This document shows positions 1 to 12,900 of a stretch of 64,000 bases of DNA, one piece after another; within the stretch, counting starts at the first letter, position 1; each line of letters begins with the position of its first letter. The notes beneath the pieces are model-generated. The model had not been told where the DNA came from. It ran no database searches and was given only the letters and a program-made list of their open reading frames with translations. The DNA lies in NCBI GenBank assembly GCA_023014335.1, contig JAECYW010000019.1, forward strand, positions 868,001-932,000. The letters run 5' to 3'. Origin of the DNA: Galerina marginata. Its lineage: Eukaryota; Basidiomycota; Agaricomycetes; Agaricales; Galerinaceae. Both the position numbers and the translations under genes were made by a program.

Positions 1-2787
1 CAATCTCATAAAATAATACTAACAAATCGAAAAGATATCAAGGAGCATGTGGCCATCACAATCTTCTCAACTACGGCAGCTGAATCCGCTCTGGCTATCA
101 GTATATTTGCAGGCCGATGAACTGTACTATAAGCTGGAGGTAAATTTATTCGATTGACTCTAGGTATATTGACTTTAACACTTCTTTCCTCAGCCCAACG
201 TCGGTGTTGGTATCTTCACCCTGATCGGTATGTTCTCTTGACTCAGGTAATTCAACTCACTAACCGCGAACGTATATAGGCTCTCAATTAATGGGATATG
301 GACTTGGAGGTGGATCCACATTCTATCTTTAACCTTTCGTTGCTCACGGGATATAAATAGGCATAATGCGAGCGTTCTTGGTGTACCCCACTTACATTGT
401 CTTCCCAAATTTGCTCCCAACTGTCCAGTTATTCGACGCTCTGCACCGTGGAAAGAAAATATTCCTCCAGAAAAAGCGAGTCAAATTTTTCTGGTCAATT
501 TTCGTCGCCATTTTTGTATGGGAGTGGTTCCCCGAGTTTATTGCACCGTAAGCGCTGGTTCGCTATGACTACCACTTTGGCGCCTTATATCTCCTTGTAG
601 AACTCTCACCGGAATCAGCATCTTCTGTCTTGCTAAACGCGACAGCGCATGGTTTACCCGTATTTTTGGTGAGTAAACTCCGGGTCAATTCTGATGTCGA
701 CCTACTTAAACCCTGTTTGAAATTAGGCGGCGCTGCTGGAAACGAAGGTCTTGGAATGTTTTCTCTTTGCCTCGATTGGAATTACGTCGGCTCCGGCGGT
801 GGATCACTCGGTGCCCTTTTTACGCCACTATCGACTCAGCTGTCGCTTTACTTCGGTACTATGATTTGCATGTAAGTCTTCCTTTTTGTCACCTCTACTC
901 ATACTGATCTGATATCCTCTTCCAGAATTGCATTCTGCGCATGTTATGCAGCCAACACTTGGAGTGGTCAAAACTTTCCCTTCCTTTCGCAGGCCTTGTT
1001 TTACGAAAACGGATCGTTATTTGACCAACTGGCAATTTTGGACGAAAATTTCCGCCTTGATCCTGCCAAACTTGACGCTGTGGTTCGTCCTGTCAAGTCA
1101 AATGCATTGTGATATACCCTAACACTTCTATAGGGCCTTCCATGGTTTGCCAGCTCGCAAGTACTCACAAAAATTGGTTCCAATTTGGCCATCGGAGCAA
1201 CTATTATGCACGTCCTCTTGTGGTATGGTAAGGATATCATCGAGGTTGTTCGGAAATACCGGGTGCGTTCAAGTCATGAATTCGCTCTCTCAACTGACCC
1301 CTTTTGAAGGCTGGAGAGAACTACGACCCGCATCTAGCCAAGATGAAGGCTTATCCTGAGGTCCCCATGTGGTGGTACATTGCCGTGTTTGTTTGCAGTT
1401 TCTCCATGGCCATGGCGACAATCTATACCGGTCATTCAGGCCTTCCATGGTAAGCACACCGATTATGATTATGTTTTTGTCCCTACATTTCCTGCAGGTG
1501 GGGCTTGATCGTCTCCCTTATCATCGCTGCGGTCTTCCTGCCTTTCGTCGTGACGGTCTATGCTATCACTGGTTTCGTTCCGAACATCCAGAACCTTGTA
1601 CAGGTAAGCATCTTCAATTCCGAGCGACCACATTTCTCACTTGTATCCGCAGATTCTTGGCGCATCCATGATCCCAGGAAGCCCCCAAACCAACATGTAC
1701 TTTACGCTTTATGGCTTCAACACGGTCGATCAGGCCCGCGGACTTATTCGCGATCTTAAAATGGTTTGTATTTCTCCTGCAGTAATACAGAGGAAAAATG
1801 ATAATGGTTTCATTCTAGGGTCAATATACGAAACTCCCACCGCGCGTCACCTTCACCGTGCAGTGCATGGGTGCCATTATTGTGAGCGCGCCATTCCAAA
1901 TGTAAAACACTAGGTTTTCTAAAGATTCAACAGGGTGGAATATTGAACTACATCATCATGAAGGTCATTATTAAGACCCATCGCGACATCTTGCTGGACG
2001 TTCAAGGCTCCAACATTGTTTGTTTTTTCACTATATTTCTGAGGGACCTCTCTAACTTGTCAATTGCTGTGTAGTGGTCTGGTCAACAAGTGCAGGTTCG
2101 TTCACGTCGCCTGCTCCATATCCGGATTTATGCTAACTCTCTTTAAATAGTCCTTTAACAGTGACGCCGTGTCCTGGGGTGCTTTGGGTAACCTTTTATA
2201 CGCGCCAGACGGTCGTTATGGAGTATGCGACATCCTCTCTACCCCTTCAATATAAAAATGACTTAATGTCCCTGTAGATTGTTCCCTTCTCGATCCTCAT
2301 TGGTCTTGCGGTTCCTGTGCCCTTCTGGATCCTTCACAGATTCTTCCCCAAGCTCGGCGCCAACCACGTTGTCACCCCCATTCTTTGCTGTACGTATTAC
2401 TTAACCATGTCTGAACGGCGTCAACTTGAACTCATCTCATACCTTTCCCTTGCGCAGGGACCCTTGGGTACCTAAGCGTTGGCATCAACAGCTCCGTGTT
2501 TACGACCTTCTGCCTGGCAGTTTTCTCTCAATACTACCTGAGGAAGTATCGCCCCAGATGGTTCAGGAAGTACAACTTCTTGCTTTCTGCGGCCCTTGAC
2601 GGAGGAACCCAAGTTATGGTCTTCGTCTTCACCTTTGCAGTGGGCGGAGGGAGCGGTACAGTGACTTCGATGCCAAATTGGGCGTTGGTACGTGTTATCC
2701 TTTTCCAGCATGTGGGCTTGGTGAAATTGACCGACTTTGTCACAGAACCCAACTGGCAATCCCGATTATTGTCAACGTCTCACATGA
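1..2787 (+). CDS. Oligopeptide transporter (OPT family), 5' end outside window
   Basis: Integral plasma-membrane importer of small peptides by proton symport, by family knowledge. The reading frame enters at the left edge and is split into about fourteen exons by introns of roughly 50 nt. Spliced exons give the typical OPT series: a stretch starting KEHVAI near 38, RAFLVYPTY near 370, NEGLGMFSLCLDW near 740, a large set of hydrophobic helices, SGQQVQSFNSDAVSWGALGN near 2090-2190, and VPFWILHRFFPKLGANHV near 2310-2370. The last exon ends NPTGNPDYC plus four residues, with TGA at 2785-2787; a Cys-ended tail is usual for the family. One anomaly: near 108-116 an extra G (gcaggcc) breaks the frame and gives TGA right away, while protein similarity resumes one base later. 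Without the start of the gene the total length is unknown. Confidence 0.85.
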
Positions 2788-3390
2788 GCACACATACCTC
2801 TCACGACAACTTTCTCCAACCTCCTGTAGTTCTCTTTGTAGCATAATTAATGATTGTCACTCAGTTACAGTAGGTTCGTGATACACTGACAACAGAAAAT
2901 GATAATTTCTTTTGACCCGTACCCTGTTCATTCCTTTATATAAGGCAGCAATACCAGTTTTCTCTTGTGTAGGTAAGAACTCGTATATAGAGACACTTAC
3001 ACTGGGAGAGAGATAATTGTCTGACGTCTGACGAAGAATGTGCAACTGGTTTGTGTCCTTTGGGACGTGGCACCTTCCGTCCTCCATGGGCCGTGGTTGC
3101 CGCACTCTCTCACTGGTAGTAGATATTTTTGCTGATGAATAACCTGTAAGATTCTTACGAGTAACGGCCATGCATTACTGTATGAAGCCGCTGGCCGGCT
3201 GCCCTTTTGGGAACATCCACGTACCCGGCCAGTGTCGTCAAACATCACCATAGTAATACCATATTGCTGCCTACGCTTATAAAACGACAGGCAGAAATTT
3301 TAGTAAGACAATTTCCACGCCGCGTATTGGCTCATATATAAAGTACAATACAATCACTTGTCCAGGTCGAAGCAAATACTCACACCCAAC
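2788..3390. other. Intergenic, OPT 3' end to old yellow enzyme start
   Basis: No conserved coding signal on either strand. A TATA-like tatataaag lies near 3336-3344, about 50 nt before the oxidoreductase start codon, and may be its core promoter. Confidence 0.4.
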
Positions 3391-4665
3391 ATGTCTGGTT
3401 CCAGATTATTCGAATCCATCACAGTCGGTGCCAAAACTCTGCAGCACCGAGTTGTTCTGGCACCTTTGACCCGAGTCCGGTCTTCCAGGAAGGAACATGT
3501 CCCTACCCTGCCGCTCATGGAGACATATTACGGCCAACGCTCAAGTCGGCCCGGTTCCCTCTTGATTTCAGAAGCAACTTTCATCAGCGCAGAGGGTGGT
3601 GGAGGTGACAATGTCCCTGGAATCTGGAGTAAAGACCAGATCGCTGCTTGGAAGAAGGTGTGTACTAGCATAATTGGTTCCCTAGAACGCTTCCTGACTT
3701 GTTGGGCTTCCAAAGATCACGGACAAAGTGCACGCCAACGGATCATTCATATACCTCCAGATATGGGCTCTCGGACGAGCAGGAAAACCCGAAACCCTCC
3801 AGGAGGACGGGTTCGAACATGTTGCTCCTTCTGCCATTCCGATCAACGAGAAAAGCGGGACACCTAGGGAGCTGACCTTAACGGAAATTAAACAATATGT
3901 CGAGTGGTTTGCCCAGGCAGCGAAGAACGCCGTCGAAGGGGCTGGCTTCGATGGGGTTGAAATTCACAATGCAAATGGATACCTGTCGGACCAGTTCCTC
4001 CAGGATGTGAGCAACCAGCGTACGGATGAGTATGGAGGAAGTATTGAGGCAAGGAGCAAGTTCCCTCTCGAGGTTGTCGATGCCATCGCAAAAGCTGTTG
4101 GGGAGGAGAGGATAGGCATTCGTCTTAGCCCATGGGGCACATTCCAAGGCAAGACTTGTTCTCATTGATAGGTGCAAAATGTCGTTTAACTTTCTGTCCA
4201 GGCATGAAGATGGCAGATCCTATTCCCCAATTTTCCCACTTTGTCAACTCGATTGTTGCTGCCCACCCTAATCTCTCATACATCCACGTAGTCGAACCAG
4301 ACCTCCCGAACGAATCTAACGACTTTCTTCGCGAAATCTGGGCCCCACGCCCTTTCATCAGCTGTGGAGGGTACACCGCAGAAACTGCTGTGGCGAGAGC
4401 AGACAAGGATGGAGACCTAATAGCTTTTGGGAAGTGGTACATCTCCAATGTTAGTGTTTAACCATTTTTTGGACTTATATTTACTGACCTTTTATCATGA
4501 TAGCCCGACCTCCCAACTCGCATAGAGAAGAACATTCCCTTCAACCAGTATGACCCCAAGACATTTTATACCCGTGCACACATTCCAGGGACAGAAATTG
4601 GATACATTGACTACCCATTTGCTAGCGAAGAGGCTTCAAACAGAGTGGCCCAGGTTCATCTGTAA
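3391..4665 (+). CDS. Old yellow enzyme family NADH:flavin oxidoreductase
   Basis: FMN-dependent ene-reductase of the OYE family; cytosolic, reduces activated C=C bonds with NAD(P)H. The start ATG at 3391 opens MSGSRLFE, followed by [11 protein letters not shown], the FMN-binding segment near the N-terminus. Exons are 3391-3657, 3716-4148, 4202-4449 and 4504-4665. The second intron uses a GC donor (gcaag at 4149) with a normal AG; frame is kept only with this splice. Diagnostic blocks are [17 protein letters not shown] (the His/Asn pair that holds the substrate carbonyl), [27 protein letters not shown] and [12 protein letters not shown]. The length, about 369 codons, fits the family. No frame breaks, unlike most neighbours. 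The natural substrate cannot be told from sequence. Confidence 0.92.
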
Positions 4666-4832
4666 ACAGGCGCAAGACAATAAATTTAGAATTATAGCGT
4701 ATTATAGTTTCTTATAGACTCACATAGACTCGTAGCATTCGAAAATATCTCAAGCTGGCATAATGTAAATGATGCACGAGCAAATGGCGCGAATCATATG
4801 TTGATCATAGTTCTTGAGAATTGCAGGTCAAT

Positions 4833-6451
4833 TCAAGGTACATTTAAGAACGACAGAAGCATATACCACAGACTTCGTTGGTTCAGGGTCAATGGGTTTC
4901 CTATGCCCACTTCACCAATTGTGCTCACTCCTTCAGACCCAACCATCACAGCATCGTTCACGGCACCCACGCAGAGGCCCGTCTGCGGATCGATGATCAT
5001 CCTTGCTCCGTTCTCAGATTTCTCCGAATCACACCTGGCCTCAAACGTGTCCTTCACGGCCTTTGTCCAGGCCTCGTAATACTTCCTGTCGCGCGGTAGG
5101 GTCGCCTGCTCGGCGTGTATGAATTCTCCGCTTGCCAGTCTGCTGTTCGTAGGCCTTGCTGCACACATGCGACGATCGGGATGCCGTTGAGGTACCTGCC
5201 CTGCGACGTTCTTAGTCGCCTGTCAAGGGACAATCGCTATCAGATGGTAAAGAGATTTGCCAAGAAGGTGGGAAAGCAAGCTGGAGATTGGCTTGGAGGA
5301 CGCTTGATTGGTCGGTCAATGGCAGTCTGTATACCACGACCGAGAAGTCGACGAGTTGCCTAGGAAAGTGGGTGTGTTAAGCTAATTGTATATTGCTCCC
5401 TAGGGCAGATTAAAGGGCTAACCGAGGCCTGATGACAGAAATATGTCGTCAGAATGGCAGGTCCTGCTGCCCTTTCCGTGAAATTGCAGGAAAGCGCACG
5501 AGGATGAAGGACAACCACCTCGGTTGTCGGTGCTGCCAGTTCGATATCGCAATGCTGGCATCAAAAAACTGGTTCTTTCTAGAAAGAAATTTATGGACAA
5601 CTTGTTGCGATGAGTAGCAAAACGAAGCTACTTACGACATTGTGCGCTGGATCAGTTTTGTAGTAGTCCTGCTTCGGCGAAGTTGGTACAATACAGTCTG
5701 AATTGCTCAAAAAGGCGGTTCTCGTCCGTCCAGGGACTAACAAGCTCCTCGAACCTGTTGCTTCAAAGACGGCTGCGGCTTGTTCCACTGTACCGAGGTC
5801 ATAGCCTGGATGTGGCGCAGAGATATGGACGTTCCTCGATATATCCCGCTGCGATGAGGGTACGACGAGAAAACCCCAGCCTTTGAGATATGTTCCGCAT
5901 CGCGAAGCGGATTCATATAGGACACAAAATCCTTGGAAACGCTCGACGGTGTACAGCCCTTGCAAGGAAAGTGGTACAAGGGTGCTGGTGAGGGGGCAAT
6001 TCCCATCAACGTCGAGAAGTGTCTGAACAACAGTCTTCCAATCTTCGCGTTGAGTTCCTACGGGCTGCGCTAGTTCATGCGTCATAGCGTCGTAATATGC
6101 ATGAGGGACAGTGAATTTGTCCAAACATGTCACAAGTGCTTCGACTGTTGGAGCGATTTGGAGACAGGAGCGTGGCGACATTAAGTCGATATCGGTTTGA
6201 AGGCCAACAAACCAGAACAGTAATGGCATAATTTGCTGGAGGATGCTATTCATCCAATATGCTAGGACCATGTTCTGGTGGATGAGAAGACGTCGATCGC
6301 GGTTGAAGGGGGTGGAAGCGAGAATTAAACAGTGGAATGGCGATACGTTCTTCTTTGCATATAACGTCGAACACGCCCCATAGCACGCCTCAAAGCCTGT
6401 CCACAATATGCCTTCCTGAGGGTTGGGGTTCTGAGATGTTCGGATCTTCAC
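4833..6451 (-). pseudogene. Decayed gene for an unrecognised, probably fungal-specific protein
   Basis: A long open frame (6451 to 5591) contains a conserved-looking block, GLYTVERFQGFCVLYESAS then HISAPHPGYDLGTVEQAAAVF and SLLVPGRTRTAF. Downstream the same protein continues, but in changing frames: GGCPSSSCAFLQFHGKG near 5510-5460, PSWQISLPSDSDCPLTG near 5250-5200, GEFIHAEQATLPRD near 5130-5080. Moving from block to block needs several one-base shifts that are not all explained by introns; one plausible intron has its acceptor near 5580. I recognise no enzyme family. The first 150 codons read smoothly but look unrelated to the rest, so two genes may have been joined. The 5' end is uncertain; possible coding continues upstream to about 6750 in another frame. 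Broken gene or error-ridden sequence are both possible. Confidence 0.45.
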
Positions 6452-6996
6452 AATGGCAATGACTGGAAGGCGTGGTTTTCTCCTGTCAATGAACGAGGGG
6501 GTGGCGTTTCGAAGAAAGTTTATTACGAATTCGAAGAATAAAGCTGATCACCCGGCATGATTCCTTGGGACGATGGGAATGAGGAGTAAGATTCAGAGAC
6601 GAATTCAAATTGGAATTCATTTCAGCCTTCGCGGTCACGTGATGGTCAAGAAAATCGACATCGTGTAAGTACAACTGTGCTCCGTGAAGACGAAGTTCGT
6701 ATTCTGCTGTTGAATGGGGCAGAGGAGAACCTTGAAGACATGCAGGAACTTTATTTAAAGGGAGAGGTCAATGGTCTACTACTCGGTGTCGATCGAAGTC
6801 ATCCGGTCACTCTTACGAATTGCTTATCTCAAGGTTATTCTTAAAGAAAGCTTCCCTGTTGTGGGTCTCGGTTCACTAGGTAGGTCCTAGGTTTTCATTG
6901 TGTTGTCAAATTTAAATAAATGTGTTTAAGATGAGCAATAAGTAACACCAAAAGATCAAAGATTTTCAACCAACTGGATTCTCCCCTCCTACGAGC
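6452..6996. other. Gap upstream of the decayed gene and downstream of ABC copy 1
   Basis: Contains an open stretch on the reverse strand (about 6750 to 6486, including LRLHGAQLYLHDVDFLDHH) that may be a 5' exon of the decayed gene, but I see no family resemblance and no convincing splice to it. The remainder shows nothing recognisable. Confidence 0.3.
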
Positions 6997-9900
6997 TTAG
7001 AATCCTAGATTCGATTTGGCCTTCGCCGCCAACTCAAGCTCTGCAAAAGAACCGCTCTTGAGACACATGTTCCTGAAAATTCCGTCCTCCTTGTCGATGA
7101 GGTTCCAAGGGGTATCGAATTCCACGATCTGAAGAGTTTAGGACGGAGGTCAAAGATGTGGATGATTGGATGACAGAGGAATCTCCTTACCTGGCCTTTA
7201 TCCAAAACTATCAGCCTGTCATAATCAATTACCGTCCTCAAACGATGTGCGACTAAACAAGCATACGCTGTTAACCAATATTCCACTATGAACAAATACC
7301 AAGACGTACCAGTCAAAAGAAGCGAACTCGTGAACTCCTCTCTGATTGTAGCCTGGATTTTGGCGTCGGTTGCAAAATCGATGCTGCTTGTCGCTTCGTC
7401 CAACACGATGATCGAACTTCTTCTTAATAAGGCCCTTGCCATTGCGATTAACTGTCTCTGGCCTTGAGAGAAGTTCGTTCCACCAGCAGAAACTTTCGTC
7501 TCAAGGTTCACAGATGTTTTAGTATCCAGATCTGTTGCGGCGGTCGATAACGAGTCAATGGTATTTTCTCTTTCAAATCCAGAGCCGCTCGGTGATGCTG
7601 GCCGCGAAGGGTTGCGAGAAGATGCCACACTTTGCTCCCTGGATGTCCTTTGGGATCCATTGGCGCTATCCGTGATTAAATGCACGCGACGGAGAACGTC
7701 AAGACACTCAGTGTCGTCATGTTCACCTGTTGAACTTAAATTGGAAGGTCAAGCAAAACCCAAGGAAGTTGGACCCACCAAAAGGATCAAGATTGTCCCT
7801 CAGTGTTCCCGAGAACAAAGTCGCATCCTACACCACGATGAGTGACCGCCTTCACTATCTCTTAAGAAACTTACTTGAGGAATAAATGTCTATAGCAATT
7901 GAGGTCAGCCTAATGGAATAATAATGACAGTGAAAGAGACTTGCCAATCTCGAACGCAAGTCATGAATACCAATCTTCGAAATGTCGACGCCGTCAATGA
8001 TGATACGACCACTTGTGGGGTCCACCTGACGTGACGATACTTCAGCTCTGAAAATGGGACGAATGTCAAAAAACGTACAAATCTGAGTATACTCATGGCG
8101 AGGGTGGATTTTCCGCTTCCTGGACACAACACAGTGAGAATTCAAATGTAGACCTAAACTCATCCAAGACAAACCAGTCCGTCCTAGAAGCCCAACTCTT
8201 TCTCCAGCTTTCAGAGAGAATGAAACACCATGTAAAACGGCAGGGAGATCAGGAGCGTATTTTATTTCTAGGTCCTCAACGACGATAAGAGAGTCGTTGT
8301 TCGAGCTTGAAGGCCAATATGCTGGAACGCGGTTGGATTCTATGACAGCAGGGGGCTCCTGAGGAAGGTCAAGGCTTATGGCACAATCAGCATTTGGATT
8401 ATGATGAGGAAGTATAAAGGATGCTTACTACTCGACAATACGTTCCACAGAACTTCAAGCAGTTTAGTAGGCGCAATCATAGAGCAATTGACGAGAACAT
8501 ACTTAAGATCTAGTTCCAGGGCTGAAGATGCAATTTGTCAGATCTTAGGTGGTGTTGAAGCATGACACAAAACAACTTACCAGTCCAGAAACGACATGCC
8601 CAGTACACTGACAAAAGTTAACTTTCAGCAAGGTTATGGTTCCCTAAGAGCAAGCCTGACAACACACCTGAGGAGGTAAAAGCCATCGCACTTGTAATGC
8701 ACAAACCCGCAAGACCAGCTCCATCTGTCAAGGTAGCAATTGAGAACAATGTGGTCACAAGAACCGCCATAGCACCCAATGCGTCAAAGTTCAACAAAAG
8801 CCATCGATTCGTCATCCAAAAGGTGTACCACATCTAAAAGTACACCATCAAATTCGGCACCGTATGCGTGACACAATGTAAACAGACCTTGGTAGTCGTA
8901 TCAATCTTCACATGCAAGTTGTTGAGGAAGCGTTTCTCTGCAGAAAAGGCTCGGACTGTAACGATCCCATCCAGCAACTCCCCAAAATCGGAGAAGATGG
9001 GGGACCTTGAGTTAGATTCCATCCTCCGTAGATCTCGTCCAGTGTTCAAGTACCCGATGGCAAATGCACGGTAAGCAAATCCTATGAAGAATGCAGGAAT
9101 AATGAAATATGGGAAGACAACACTATTGATGGACATCAGGGCGAACCAACGATGCTATAAGATGAAAAACTAACGCGACAGTGATAATAGCAGCAAAGAA
9201 GCCAGCAAGAGAGGAGTTGACAGCTTGAAGAGAGCCAGCAAGAGAAGAGTCGATGGTTTCCACGTCCTTTCCGAATCGATTAAGCATGCGACCTGGAGTA
9301 CAGAAAGTGAGGTGTGGCCGTTGAAGCACGACATAGCATAAACGCACCCTGTGGAGTCGTGTCGTGGAATCGGAAGGTGGCACGAACAACTGTCACAAGA
9401 AGCTGTCTGCGAAAAAAAGAATCAGGTGATGGAGAAGAAACTCAAGTATGGCATGCTTACCTGAATAAAATGCGAGAAGCCCGCAACGCGCCAGTATATT
9501 GAACAGTCACGGAGAGAACACCAGCAAGCGCACTAGCTAGTCCAATGGAAGCATAAATCGCAATATAGAATAGTGGTTGATCATTTGCATCTGGTAACCG
9601 AATACCAAACAGATCAGTTGGGACGGTGACAAGCGTCCGATAGCTGTGGAAGTGGTGATAATGCATTGCATGACCATCCATGGGCAGCTCGTGTTCCATA
9701 GTAGCAAATGAACGGAATTCATAAAATGCTGGTGTAGTATCGTTGTCGGTTTTATAGGCATTGCCCCAGGTCTAAAAACCATCAATAACGAGGGCTTTAG
9801 AAGGCGTAAATTTATCCTGACCTTGATCCATAGCTTCTCGGATACACCCAGAACCTGGACGAGGACAACAATGAAAGCCAAAACTCCCCACGTCCAGTAC

Positions 9901-12900
9901 GACCTGTAAAAAAAATGTGAATACATAAATAATGGTTCGAAGCAAAATTGACACACGAAGCCCTGAGATAACTCTTATAGATAGACCACTTCACACCTCC
10001 GGTCTCTCTATGTTCATCCTTTATCAGCTTCTTAGGCTTTTTGTCAGCGTCGACGGTTTTCGCTGGATCCTCAGTTTCTCCTATAGCGGCCGCTTCTGCT
10101 TCAATTTTCTCCTCTTTGTAACCATCGACTATCGAGTCGTGTTCAATGCCTTCAAGGACGCCTTGACCTCTGAGTTCTTTGACAGTGCCCTGAGTGTCGA
10201 TCCGACCGTCTAGCATTCGGACTAGGTAGTATGCTCCAGGAAGAACCAGCTCAACATGATGAGTAACTAAGATCTGATAAGTGTTACAATGATCCTCAGT
10301 AGGATAAAGTCTAAAAGAGACATACAACTGTTCGATTAGCCAAGAGAGGGCCACACAACAGGCGTTCGTAGAGGAATCTTGACGTGTGACTATCCACGGC
10401 ACTGAGAGGATCGTCGAGAAGCACGTATTTCGTACGTGCATAGACTGCGCGAGCGAGAGCCACTCTGGCTTTCTGTCCTCCTGACAAGCTTACACCTCTG
10501 TTGCAACATTATCAATTTACTATTTGCCAGGAATCAAGAGAATTTGACAGACCTGGCGCCAATTTCCGTCTCGTCACCGTCCTCAAGCATTTTTAAATCC
10601 GGCTTGAGAGCACAGCATTCTACAACCATATTATATCGCTCCTCATCGTAAGGGTACCCAAAAAGGATGTTGTCCTTTATCGACTGGTGTCTCAGCCAAG
10701 GGGACTGGGCTGCATAAGATATACAATGCATGAGGCCATTTTCATCAATCCGAGAGGGTTCTTTCGACATGATGATCCTCCCTGATTGGAGCGTCATTTC
10801 TCCTAGGACGGCCATCTGCGACGTAGCGTCACCATCAAAGCCAGCTCGTTCATGGAAAGACAGTAAAACTTACGAGAAGAGCTGTTTTCCCAGATGCAGT
10901 GGGCCCCGTAACAACTGTTAACTCGCCCTGTGGGAACAAGACCGAAATATCGCGCAGTTCAAAAGTACGGTCTCCAGACTCGCCGACGCTTCTCTCAGAA
11001 AGATTGTCCTCAACAGCTGTACCGGCGTCGTCCACATTTTCACTTGCAGTAGGCGACGGTGGACTGCCGTTACTCTTGAGTTTGTCTTTGTCCTTGTCGG
11101 GGGTTTCCGTAACTTCGTTCCATTTGAGTGTCGCATTTTCGAGTCCCAGGCCTTCGTCTTCGGCACCAGGCAGAAGCGGCTCAGAGTGGTCCTTCTTGAG
11201 AGAAGAAACCTGATCTGTTACTTCATCTTCTTCGAGATAGACAGAGATACGATTGAGTGCGACCCCAGTCTAGTGAAGGCGGAAAATTAGAAAATATTGC
11301 TCCTGGATGAAAAAAATTGTTGATGAACTATACCTGGAGGATTTGAACGATCCAAGCCGGGATTACATTGAGAGGAGCTCTGAAAACAAATAGTTTCAAG
11401 CAGTAGTCGGAGTGGAAATTTCTCAACATACCTAACCATACTGAACAATGCGATGGCCTGACGAAACAAGGTTAGAGTGGTGCACAGGAAGGACAAATCC
11501 AATCGAGAAACAATGGCTTACAGTAAATGCCGTACCAACGGTCAACTGATTGCCTTGCATAACGTAGGTCCAGAACGAAATGATTGAGACCAAAATGGGC
11601 GCGCATGTCCAGAGGAGGTAGAACAGAACAGAATTGATACGAGCTAGAGAGACGGGTAAGTCAGCCATCATAGATTATCTCCAGGTACACTCCACGAAAA
11701 CGGACCTTTAATCATCCATTTCATTTCAACCTCTCGAGCATCCAGCGCCTTGCCTATCCATCGTTCCTCCCACGCGAAGAATTTAATGAATTTGACCTAA
11801 TGAGGAATTAATTGGGTTGCCCAGACAGAACATAGAAAGCTTGAAGGGCCATACCGCTCCTATTAGTTCATTAAGAACTCCCATTCGCTTATCACGCGCT
11901 GCCAGTACACCCTTTTGGATTCGGATACTTCGACGAGCAATGAAACTGTTCAGAGGCCAACCGACGACTAAGACGAAGAAACCGGCGAAAGCGCTTAGAC
12001 CAAGGAGTCTACAGAAGGTGACGAGTTGAGCGCTCGAACAAATGATAAGGTTATGATGAGTACATACTGGTATAAGAATGCCCCAGCGATGATGATTTCG
12101 AAAGGAGCTACAGCGGTACATTAAAACATTAGTTGCTTGATGGAATCGGGACCACTGACCTCCGTAAATGAAGTAAAGAGAAGGACGTGGTTTGCGAAAT
12201 CTACTCAAATAGGTAAGAACGAAAGAAACTTAGGAAAATATTGAGTCATACCCTATTAGCGTCTCCAGCCATGAGATTCACGATCTTGCCAACATCAGCG
12301 CCAGCTTTGGGATCATCCGCTTTCGCTGCCTTTTCCTTTTCCTCCTTCTTCTTCGCCTTGCTCTTACCTAATGGTTCATAAACATTTCGCTGACTAGTAT
12401 GACAAAGGACCACATACGTTTCGACTCCTTGGTTTCGGGTCCGTTTGAGGCTGGTTCTTTAACTTCTTCTGGTTTCTTATCCTTGTTCACGATGCCCGAT
12501 AAATCTTTTCTCTTCAATGCCTTGTCGTAAATTGATGCCATTAGTTCAGAGCGTATCCTTGTTGATGCTCGACGTCCGAACCACAGATGTTGAACATCGG
12601 CTTGTGCCTGATATCACGTATCACATCAACCCGTGCAGAAAGTAAAGACCACCCAAACCTTGAGGAGAGTACATGTGAATGCTAGGAAAGCATAGATGTA
12701 AGCCCTAGTACGACTCTCTGGTGTCGGATTTTTTAAGTCTATCAAGTCCAAAATCTGCCTATCAAAGTATCAATAGATGAAATGAGAAAAATGGGGAAAC
12801 ATACTTCAAGAAGAAAGGCCCAGCGTAGTTAAATACGACGCTCACAAAGGTAAGCGAGAAATCCAAACTATCAACAGACGTGAGAAACAAATACTTCAAG

